Origin: CAWGMT01 sp963823675
Lineage (GTDB): Bacteria > Planctomycetota > Planctomycetia > Isosphaerales > Isosphaeraceae
Reading direction: 5' to 3'
Assembly (NCBI GenBank): GCA_963823675.1
Contig: CAWGMT010000012.1
Span: 310,001-374,000 of the forward strand
Length of the DNA stretch: 64,000 bases
Shown: piece after piece, positions 10,951 through 20,646 of the stretch
Numbering within the stretch: the first letter of the stretch is position 1
How the letters are laid out: each line of letters begins with the position of its first letter
Translations under genes and position numbers: made by a program
Notes under the pieces: model-generated
Told to the model about the DNA's origin: nothing
Databases searched by the model: none
Seen by the model: only the letters and a program-made list of their open reading frames with translations

Positions 10951-11694
10951 ATGCCGACCCTCGACGACGCATTTGACGCTGTGCACTCGGCCCTGGTCGC
11001 GCGCTATGGCCTTCCTCCTTCTTCCCTTCGCGCGGGACTTGGCGCGTTCGAGGCGATCTGCTCGGTGCTCCTCGAGCGCAGCCTGGGGCCCCGGAAGGCC
11101 GACGCGGCACTCGAGGGCCTGCGCGAGGCGGAGTTCCTGGTTCCCGAACGGCTCGCCAGCGCAGACATGGTTGAGCTCATCGATGCGGTCGCGAGAAAGG
11201 GGCCGTCGGTCTCGGCGGGCGCAGTCGCGCCCCTGCAACGGTTGGCGCACTGGCTTGTGCAACATCACGACGGTCGAATCGAGGCACTTTTCGACCCGCA
11301 TCGATCGATCGATTGGCTGCGGAGCGAGTTGGCGTCGATCAAGGGAATCGGGATGGCCTCAGCCGACGCCGTCGTCCTGCGTGCCTTGAAACGTCCCTCG
11401 TATCCGGTTGACCGAGCCACGTTCCGGGTCCTGGTCCGGCACGGATGGCTCGACCCGGCTGCCACGTACGACGAGGCGCGCGAACTGCTGATGGATTGCG
11501 CGTCATCCGATGCGTACAAACTCGACGAGCGCGATCACGTCGAATTTAGCGACCTGGCAGAGGATCTGATGGAGCTCGCCCACGGAATGGACCAGGTCGG
11601 CCGCCACTGCTGCCGGCCCGCGGCGGCGCGATGTGACGAGTGCCCGCTCGTTGGCCTCTTGCCGGAGGGCGGATACCGCCAGATCGATGCGTAA
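10951..11694 (+). CDS. HhH-GPD DNA glycosylase-like protein (endonuclease III-related)
   Basis: A 247-residue protein with the helix-hairpin-helix and GPD region of the endonuclease III superfamily: LASIKGIGMASADAVVL followed by YPVDRATFRVLVRHG, in which the catalytic Asp is kept (VDR). At the position of the Nth catalytic lysine (GVGRKTAN) it has Ala (GIGMASAD), so a beta-lyase activity is unlikely. The C-terminal cysteines HCCRPAAARCDECP give C-x6-C-x2-C, but the usual fourth Cys is Leu. This resembles the uncharacterised endonuclease III-related group (COG2231). Start ATG at 10951, 14 nt after the S20 stop. Likely a base-excision or structure-specific DNA-binding protein; substrate unknown. 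Confidence 0.75.
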   Translation: MPTLDDAFDAVHSALVARYGLPPSSLRAGLGAFEAICSVLLERSLGPRKADAALEGLREAEFLVPERLASADMVELIDAVARKGPSVSAGAVAPLQRLAHWLVQHHDGRIEALFDPHRSIDWLRSELASIKGIGMASADAVVLRALKRPSYPVDRATFRVLVRHGWLDPAATYDEARELLMDCASSDAYKLDERDHVEFSDLAEDLMELAHGMDQVGRHCCRPAAARCDECPLVGLLPEGGYRQIDA

Positions 11695-11736
11695 CGCAAC
11701 CAAGCTCGCGATCTGCCGAAAAGGGGTCGAGCGACC

Positions 11737-13892
<2,156 letters not shown>

Positions 13893-13896
13893 GGAG

Positions 13897-14610
13897 TCAG
13901 GCGCTGGGCCCGCCACGCAATGATCGGAGCTGGTCTTCGAGTTGCTGGGCTCGACTGCGCTCTTGCTCCAGTTCGCGCTCGAGTTGGTTCCGCTGCTGTT
14001 CGAGTTGGTTCCGCTGCTGTTCGAGTTGGTTCCGCTGCTGGACGAGCTCGCTGAACGTCAGGAACCGGCGGCCGTCGGGGCCCGTGATCGTGAGCTCGCC
14101 TTGGCTGAGCTCGAAGCGCACGCCTAGCTGCGGGCTGGTCCAGCCGTTCATCTGGGTGATTTCCTCCAGGGCCTCGCCGCGCCGCAGCCAGCCGAATAGT
14201 TCCACATTATCGGGGTCGTAGATGTAGTATTCGTTGACGCCGAACCGTTCGTAGAACCGGAACTTGCGCAGCATCTCATTGACGCGATTGCCGGGCGAGA
14301 GTACCTCGACGACGACCTGGGGCGCGATCCCGTTTTCTTGCCATTGCAGGTACGAGCTGCGATGCCCCTTGGGCCGACCAAAGACGACCAGGGCATCGGG
14401 CGCAGTCCGGATCGTGGGATCTCCTTCAACCGGGTACCAGAAAAGGTCGCCCGCGACAAACACGTCGGGCCGGTCAAGGAATACCGCTTCGAACCCCTCC
14501 TTGATCGTCACGATCCACTGGAACTGAAGGGTGTTTTCGGCAATCGGCTCACCGTCCGTTTCGGGATAAACAACTTTGGACCGCGGCTGGGTGGGAGTCG
14601 CTTTGCTCAT
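13897..14610 (-). CDS. Uma2-family PD-(D/E)xK nuclease-like protein with coiled-coil tail
   Basis: A 237-residue protein. The Uma2 (DUF820) fold is shown by TAPDALVVFGRPKG (Asp72) and APQVVVEVLSPGNR (Glu102), then KFRFYERFGVNEYYIYDPD. The family shares the restriction-endonuclease core but is of unproven function, and is greatly expanded in planctomycetes and cyanobacteria. The C-terminus carries three tandem QQRNQLE heptads followed by an acidic/basic coil, encoded by a 21-bp direct repeat (13981-14040). Its 3' end meets that of cstA 4 nt away, convergent. Confidence 0.85.
   Translation of the reverse strand: MSKATPTQPRSKVVYPETDGEPIAENTLQFQWIVTIKEGFEAVFLDRPDVFVAGDLFWYPVEGDPTIRTAPDALVVFGRPKGHRSSYLQWQENGIAPQVVVEVLSPGNRVNEMLRKFRFYERFGVNEYYIYDPDNVELFGWLRRGEALEEITQMNGWTSPQLGVRFELSQGELTITGPDGRRFLTFSELVQQRNQLEQQRNQLEQQRNQLERELEQERSRAQQLEDQLRSLRGGPSA
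13981..14040. repeat. 21-bp tandem repeat, nearly three copies, inside the Uma2 gene
   Basis: GAGTTGGTTCCGCTGCTGTT plus C is repeated at 13981-14001 and 14002-14022, with a third copy of 18 nt at 14023-14040. Each unit encodes one QQRNQLE heptad, so copy-number change would keep the frame and lengthen or shorten the coiled coil. Confidence 0.9.
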
Positions 14611-14725
14611 GGTCCGTGGATCTCGAAACGGCTATGATTCCCTGAGAACGCCACAACGATTTTATCGAAGCAAGGGGATCGCGTATAGCGCCGCGCAGTG
14701 AGCATAGCGATTTCGCAAGATTTCC

Positions 14726-14755
14726 TTGCGGCTTTCGTCACTAAGGGTGTACACT
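14726..14755 (+). promoter_or_regulatory. Likely sigma70-type promoter for the 14778 gene pair
   Basis: TTGCGG at 14726-14731 and TACACT at 14750-14755, spacer 18 nt, followed by a short leader with GAGGAGG at 14763-14769 and the ATG at 14778. Spacing and order are good. Confidence 0.5.
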
Positions 14756-14777
14756 CCAAAATGAGGAGGTCGACGCC

Positions 14778-15005
14778 ATGCACACGGTATTCATTAAGTT
14801 CACCTCGCACGACGACCGCGTGCGCGGCTTCTACGAGCTGGCGACGCGGGCCCGGGTCGGGAGCTTTCCCGACGAAATCTACCAGGTGCCCGTCGATGCG
14901 CTAAAGCTGCTCGACAATCAACTGATCGCCTACAGGCGTGCCACCGATGCCGAGGTGAAGGCGGCCCATGATCAGGTTCGAAATCCTGCTCCCTCTGTTC
15001 TATAA
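14778..15005 (+). CDS. Small unknown protein (75 aa), first of an overlapping pair
   Basis: Preceded by a strong GAGGAGG Shine-Dalgarno and a good promoter. The product opens MHTVFIKFTSHDDRVRGFYE and contains VPVDALKLLDNQLIAYRRA. No signal peptide, membrane helix or Cys. Not a family I can name. Its 3' end overlaps the next gene by 38 nt in a different frame, so the two are expressed together. The size and overlap resemble toxin-antitoxin operons, but no known toxin or antitoxin motif is visible. Confidence 0.7.
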   Translation: MHTVFIKFTSHDDRVRGFYELATRARVGSFPDEIYQVPVDALKLLDNQLIAYRRATDAEVKAAHDQVRNPAPSVL

Positions 15006-15276
15006 CAGTGGCCAGCCCATCGAGCAGGAGAAGTTCGTTCAGACGGATGACGAGCTTGTACGCCAGTTCGGGGCGGTAAGTACGGACTCCGTAACCGTTC
15101 GAGGCCTCTGGCGGTATCAGAGCACCTTATATCACGATCAACTCCTGCGTGCGCGCATCGATGTCGAGGATAGCCCGGAAAACTGGCAGGCCCTTCGCGA
15201 TCTCAAGGAGACTTGGAAGGCTCGCTTCGAGCAGTTGGACATTTGGATCACAGCCCATCGGATCGAGATCGTTTAG
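14968..15276 (+). CDS. Small unknown protein (102 aa), second of an overlapping pair
   Basis: Opens MIRFEILLPLFYNSGQPIEQ and ends WITAHRIEIV, with LWRYQSTLYHDQLLRARIDV in the middle. I recall similar uncharacterised proteins in cyanobacteria and planctomycetes with the same opening (FEI.LPLFYN.G..IE) and closing (DIWITA.RIEI), so it is a real conserved family, function unknown. No metal-binding or catalytic motif is evident. Begins inside the end of the 75-residue gene, 38 nt overlap, and is followed 20 nt later by the next gene on the same strand. Confidence 0.72.
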   Translation: MIRFEILLPLFYNSGQPIEQEKFVQTDDELVRQFGAVSTDSVTVRGLWRYQSTLYHDQLLRARIDVEDSPENWQALRDLKETWKARFEQLDIWITAHRIEIV

Positions 15277-15295
15277 TTGGCGACGAGGGAGTAAG

Positions 15296-16069
15296 ATGGC
15301 GCGAGGAATGGGAGATTCCAGCTTCCAAATTCCGATCACAGATCGGAGCGACCCAATGTCTGTTCGCCGATCGGTGCCTCCAGGATCGACAGCCAGAACT
15401 GGCCCCGCGCAGGTGGATCGCTCGAACCAGCCGCTCACGAGCGGCGTGACGGTTCCGGTGACGGATGCCGCGCCGGGACCCGGTGACATGCCGGTGGGCG
15501 TCGCGATCGCGAGCGATTCCGGACAGGGCGGAACCGTCACGGCCCGGCGTGCCGGTGGTCTTCGCGACATGGGCCTGGAGGTCTCGCCCCAGAAAGTCGG
15601 GGTACCAGCCGCCCTCCAGCATCTGGCCAAGGCGATCAACATCGCGTTCCAGACCGACTTCGGCGAGAACTATCTCGAATCGGTCTACCAGGCCGCGATC
15701 GTCCGGCGCGGGGAGGTCTACATCATCCACCGGGAGTATTTCGGCTTCGGCGACAACTGGTTCGGCCAGTTTGGCCGCTTGATTCGCTCGCTGCAACTGA
15801 CCCTGGAAGGCCCCGACCCCGCCTCGCCCGAAGGCCAGGAGCGCATCCGCGAGAAAGGCCCCGCGACCATCCGCGGCATCCTGAACCTGATCGGCCGCAA
15901 GCTCGACCTGGTCGCCGAGTACGAAGACCGCGTGCCCGCCTACGTTGAACAGACCTTCGACCGGCTCGAGGCCTCCGGCATCATCAACGGATGGGACCGC
16001 GACGATTGGGAAATCTGGACCACCCGGATCGGGCTGGATATCCGGATCGCGCCCAAGAAGCCAACGTGA
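15296..16069 (+). CDS. Unknown protein (257 aa); a C-terminal copy exists at 23.9 kb
   Basis: The ATG at 15296 follows GAGGGAG. The first ~95 residues are low-complexity Pro/Ser/Thr/Gly; the compact part starts near residue 105 (ALQHLAKAINIAFQTDFGEN) and ends DRDDWEIWTTRIGLDIRIAP. No membrane helix or catalytic motif recognised. The last ~44 codons recur at 23893-24027 as a detached, intact-looking 3' fragment, showing that this family was once present at the far side of the STAND cassette. Probably cotranscribed with the small pair upstream. Confidence 0.7.
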   Translation: MARGMGDSSFQIPITDRSDPMSVRRSVPPGSTARTGPAQVDRSNQPLTSGVTVPVTDAAPGPGDMPVGVAIASDSGQGGTVTARRAGGLRDMGLEVSPQKVGVPAALQHLAKAINIAFQTDFGENYLESVYQAAIVRRGEVYIIHREYFGFGDNWFGQFGRLIRSLQLTLEGPDPASPEGQERIREKGPATIRGILNLIGRKLDLVAEYEDRVPAYVEQTFDRLEASGIINGWDRDDWEIWTTRIGLDIRIAPKKPT

Positions 16070-16189
16070 GCGTCGCAAAACCCAGGCAATCGGCCAATTT
16101 GGTAGAAAGCGCATCGTCGTCAGGGTCTTTGCAGCTTGCCGTGGGTTTGTTTCGGGCATGGTTCAAATGCAGGTAACACCTCAGGGGTG

Positions 16190-16224
16190 CCTGGGGTCAA
16201 CGCCCGAAGGGCGACGCCCCCAGG
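16190..16224. repeat. Imperfect GC-rich hairpin
   Basis: CCTGGGGTCAACGCCC pairs with GGGCGACGCCCCCAGG across a GAA loop (12 of 16 positions match). Lies 120 nt after the end of the 257-residue gene. No T-run follows, so it is a repeat-type or processing hairpin rather than a classic terminator. Confidence 0.55.
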
Positions 16225-16991
16225 TCCGAGGCTTCCGCACTGGGGGCTCGCTGGCTTTCGCCCGCTCGACCGCAGCCACCCAGCTCTTGCCACGTTCAAG
16301 CATGCTGAAGTTGAACCATGCCCAAATGGCGGCACGGTTCAAAATTGCAGTTTTCGGCGGGGGTTCCCAACCCCCTCGCCGCCCGCGACGCGATCGATCG
16401 ATAACCAACTCTCGATGAGAAAAAATGAGACAATCTGAGACGTTTTCGAAGGGTCCCCGTCCCATCTCGCAACGTTCGCCAACGAAATCCCTCGGAGATC
16501 GGCGGCGGAGTGGGTGCTCGTCATAAGTTGCTTGTCCATTCGTTTTTGTGTCGTCAAATTCGGTCGATTCCAGCCCCTCTCGAGCCCCGCGAATCGGGCA
16601 GCTGAATCGCCTCGGCGCGACTCATCATCGATCGAGATGTCTCACGTTCCTGCGCCGCAGACTTGTTGCGTTCCAGCGAAGGCGGTCCGGGCGACCAAGA
16701 ACGGCTCGAGCGCGTAACCCCTCGCTGTCTGCGTCATCAACTGATTCTCAACAGGCCAGGCTGCGCCGCCCTGCTTGTCAAGTCGCGAACGAGCGCGGGA
16801 ATTTGCCGTAACTTGAATCGGATCTTGTGCTTCCACGATGCTCATGGATTCAGCGAAATTGGCTTCGTTCGGCGCATTTTGCCGATTTCACCCGTCCCGC
16901 TCAGCTCATCGGCGTGCTTCTCCACGCCGTCTGCACCGTTGAAAGGTACATCCACTTGTGCATCGAAGGCTGTCATGCCCGAGACATACCG

Positions 16992-17051
16992 GGCACATAC
17001 TCGGCATACTGGGCACGCTCCAGCGCGCGCCCAGTATGCCGAGTATGTGCC
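16992..17051. repeat. Perfect 23-bp inverted repeat
   Basis: The left arm at 16992-17014 (starts GGCACATACTCGGCATACTG) is the exact complement of 17029-17051, with a 14-nt loop. No T-run and no adjacent gene. Such length and perfection suggest selection or recent origin: a protein-binding palindrome, a small structured RNA, or the remains of a mobile element. Confidence 0.75.
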
Positions 17052-17545
17052 GAGAATGCGGTTTGACGACGGAATAACCCGTCCGGCTCACCATTCCTGC
17101 CAGATCGCAACAACCGCCCTCGGCCCGGTTACCGTCTCAACCCTCGCGTCCGCGACTTCCGCCATGATCGGAAGAACCGGGTGAAACTGCACGAACCCGA
17201 TCGCCTTGACGCGGACCGGAATCTAGACAGAGGTACACGCGCCGTCCGTCCCGTTACCTCAAAAAGGGCTAAGAGTGACCCGCTTCAGGGCAGAGTGATC
17301 GGGAACTTCCAGGCGGAGATACCAGTTGGAGATCGGACATGCATTGCCAGAGAGGGAACGACAGTCTGTGCAGCCGTAAAACGGTCCTGAATCACGATCA
17401 ACTCTGAGCCGGAGTAATCGGCCTCGCAACGGGGATACCTGTCGAGCCCACGCGTCGTTCACAGATCCGAACCGCTTTGCTATGAACGAGCGGTCATTGC
17501 GTTCGTCACCGGCTGATCCGGAACGGACTGGCGTTGCGATAGATG

Positions 17546-20501
17546 TCATTTCCGCCTTTTCCGCCTCTGTCCACTGTTCTTTCTCTTCTTGGGCCAGTTC
17601 TCGGCGGCTGCTTCGGCATCTGCCAACTCCTCTTTGCGTCGCCCGTAGCCGTGCTTTTCGATGAGGTCGCGGGCTTTGGCGAGTTCGGCCTGGTCGCGGA
17701 GGAGGCGGGCGCTGTGGAGATGGATGTCAGCGAGGTAGAGCGGCATCGGGCCGCGCTCGGCGATCTCCCGGGCCTGGTCGAGGGCGGTGCAGGCGGCCGC
17801 GGTATCGCCCCGGACGAAGCGATAAAGCGCGGCGGTGAACAGGCCTTTGGGAAGCTCCTCCAACTCTCCCGCATCGCGCATGCCATCGACGGCGGCGGCG
17901 ACGTGCGGCAAATCGAACGCCGACTGCGGCAGTGGATGGGACAGAATTGTGCGAATGAGACGGACCCGAGCCAGCGTCAGGTGTTCAACGGCGATGCTAA
18001 GTAAGTCTGGCGGAGCGTGAATCAACTTCGCCAGAATTGTTGTCGCGCGCCGTTCGACTTTAGAGCAGATGGAGATCGGGCCATCTTCGGCAAGGTCGTC
18101 CATCACAGATGAGAAGCCTGTGCCACGAAGAAGGATCTGCCATGCGGCTCGTTCAGCAGGGGCGAGGAGCCAGTCGCAATACCGAGAGCCTGGTATCGAA
18201 TAGAGGAGTTGGAATTGCGAACCAGACTCCTCATCTATTCGTTCAGCTTCGACGAATAGCGCGCCGGCTTCGGCTCGCCGACCGGACTGGTGTAAGGCAT
18301 CGGCCGCCGCTGTTCGACTGGCCATTCGCCAGTTCAGATCATCGGTCTGGTCGGCAAACAAGATCGATTGGCGGGCATCCACCACCGCTTCCGTTAGCAT
18401 GCCTAGAGAAATCTCCAAGCCGCTAATATTGTAGGCACCTATCGCGGAGTTCATCCAGTGCTTCCGTTGAACCACTCTGTCCAAGGCGGCTCGCATCGGT
18501 TGCAGGGCTTCGGTTAACCGGCCGAGCATACTGAGCCACAGCGCGGCGGCGTTAAATATGAAAGCTTGATCGGATTCGCGGAGATTCGGGGCGACGCGGC
18601 TCCACGGCTCGTCGAAGAATGCTGCCATTGCTGCGAGATCGGCCCCGATCGCACCAAGTTTCCTCTGCGTGTAATAGCCATCGCTTGCGGTGCCGCGCAG
18701 GATGCGGTTTACGTAGACGTCGTTGCAGGCCTCCCACTGTCGCCCGGCGAGGCAGCCGTGGACGACGGCTTGATAGAGCGGTTGCAGGCCATCGAGCGTA
18801 TCGGGGCGGTGGGGCTTCGTCTCGCATAAATGATCGAACAGCCGGGAGTGAGCGGCCTGGAACGCGGCGGGCTGCGTCTCGCGAAGTTGCTTGGCGAAGT
18901 ATTCGCGGATCAGCGGATGGGCGTCGATGGCATCGGGTGTCACGGTCAGGAGATCGACATCGCCAAGCCGCCTCAGGGCGATGTTCCACTGCGGGTCTTT
19001 CAGCTTCACCAGCGTCTCCGTCAGGCCGGGAATCGCCGGCTCGGCGCGCAACACTTTCACGCAGTCGCGGGACATCGGCCGGTCGAACAGGCCAGTCAGC
19101 CGCAAGAGCGCGAGCTTCTCGTTGTCGCTCCGGCCCGGCCGATTGCAGCCAGCGCTCGTAGGCGATCATCACCTTGAACGCCGACCGGCCCTGACGCTCC
19201 AAGTCCGCTTCCTCGAACTTTACCTCCTTGTAATGGCGGATATCGCCGCCGTGAGCGTCGGCAAGGAATCGGCCGAGTAGTTGCAAGGTCAGCGCGTGCC
19301 CGCCGGCATCCTTCCAGGCCGCCTCCATCTCGGCTTCCGTGCCGGCGATTTGTAGGTGGCGCAGCAGGTCAATCGCCGCCTGCTTCACAAGCTTGTCGAG
19401 CGTCTGCTCCTCGGTCGTCGCCTGGTTCTCGATATTCTTCAAGTGCTCGCGGGTGGTGATGAGGCACAGGCCGGGGTTGTCGGCGGCCAGACCTTGCAGG
19501 AGCACTTCGAGGGCCTGATCCTTGAGCCGCCCAGCCTGCGGATCGTTCACCGGATATTGCAACGGCTCGATCCCGTCGAGGACGAGCAGCGTGCGATGCC
19601 GGCGGACCAGGCCAGCCAGCCGTTCGCCGCGCTCCCACGGACTGCCCTTGGTGGGTTCGGGGTCGTCGAAGAACCGGAACGCCTCCTGAATGAAGAGGTC
19701 GGAGGAAGTTTGCCTGGATTCGCCGGTCCCCTGGCTGTAGAAGGACCAATCGAAGTAGCGTTCGACGCCCGGCCAGCCCTTGGCCGCCATCCGCTGGCTG
19801 ACCCAGTGCGACACGAGCGACGTCTTGCCGACGCCGCCCCAGGCGACGAGCGAGTAAACATGGAGCGCCGGCTTCGCCCAGGCCGCGTCGAGCGCGTCGA
19901 GCCAATGGTCGCGGCCGAAGAGGATCTTCGGCGAATGTTTGGTGATGCGTGACGGGGCGAGCTTGCGTTCGGTCTGCTCTTTGGTCAGCAAGCCGCGCCC
20001 GATGAGCGAAAGGACGACCTCATCAAATAGGGCATCCTCGTTAACCACCGGCTTGGGATGTTCGTGCGCCTCGTGGAGGCGGTCGGAGTGCAGCATCTGC
20101 GACGAGCCGGCAAGGAGTCGGTCGCGCAGCTCGTAACAATAAAGCCGCTTGCCGAAAAACAGCGCCAGCCAGGCTTCCCACTGCGTGGCCGAGAGCTGCC
20201 CTGTCCGTGCCGCCTCGGCGACGGCGGGAAATCGCCGCATGAAGTCTTTGTGCCGGTCCAGGAAAGCCTCGGCCTGGTCCACCGGCGGGCTCCAGCCCGG
20301 CTCGGCCCCGATGATGTGAACGGCGAAGTCCGACTTGACGATTTCCTCCTCCAAAGCGTGCAGCGTCTTCACACCACGATGGAAGAAATCATCTTGATGT
20401 CGAACGTGGACGGTCTTCGTACGCTCCAGGAAACGGGCCAGCCGCAACCGGAATGCGCCGAATTCGTGCGTGACGGTCGAAAGGAAAAGTGTCTGACTCA
20501 T
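17546..20501 (-). CDS. STAND NTPase with DUF4062-like N-terminus and TPR tail (one frame break)
   Basis: About 985 residues. Residues 1-70 (LFLSTVTHEFGAFRLRLARF, ALEEEIVKSDFAVHIIG) look like the DUF4062/TIR-like domain placed at the front of bacterial STAND proteins. From residue 181 (LAPSRITKHSP) an NB-ARC/AAA-type NTPase follows: P-loop AWGGVGKTSLV at 220-230, Walker B RTLLVLDGIEP at 303-312 and sensor LCLITTREH. The C-terminal half is TPR-like helices ending YGRRKEELADAE. The frame breaks near 19112, where this copy has one extra T relative to its tandem paralogue (20647-23375). Family knowledge: such proteins act in phage or stress sensing and trigger the N-terminal effector on activation. 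No clear Shine-Dalgarno at 20501. Confidence 0.8.
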
Positions 20502-20646
20502 TGTGGGCGACCCGCCATCGGAATCGACTCAGCTCGATTGGATTATCGTCGACGTTGGAGTCGGTGATGTCAAATCTCCGGTCAGCAAACTCAGGAGAAC
20601 CGCGAAGTGCCACCGACTCCATCGTGTTCTGGTTGTTCAAGGTTCT

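Larger units (their letters stand above)
16070..17545. other. Gene-poor stretch with strong hairpins
   Basis: About 1.5 kb without a supportable gene between the 257-residue unknown gene and the first STAND gene. It holds an imperfect GC-rich hairpin (16190-16224), a second one around 16356-16380, a perfect 23-bp inverted repeat (16992-17051), and near 17320-17530 short matches to 23575-23660 on the other side of the STAND cassette. Reading frames here are short and lack protein character. It looks like the decayed edge of an accessory island. Confidence 0.5.
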
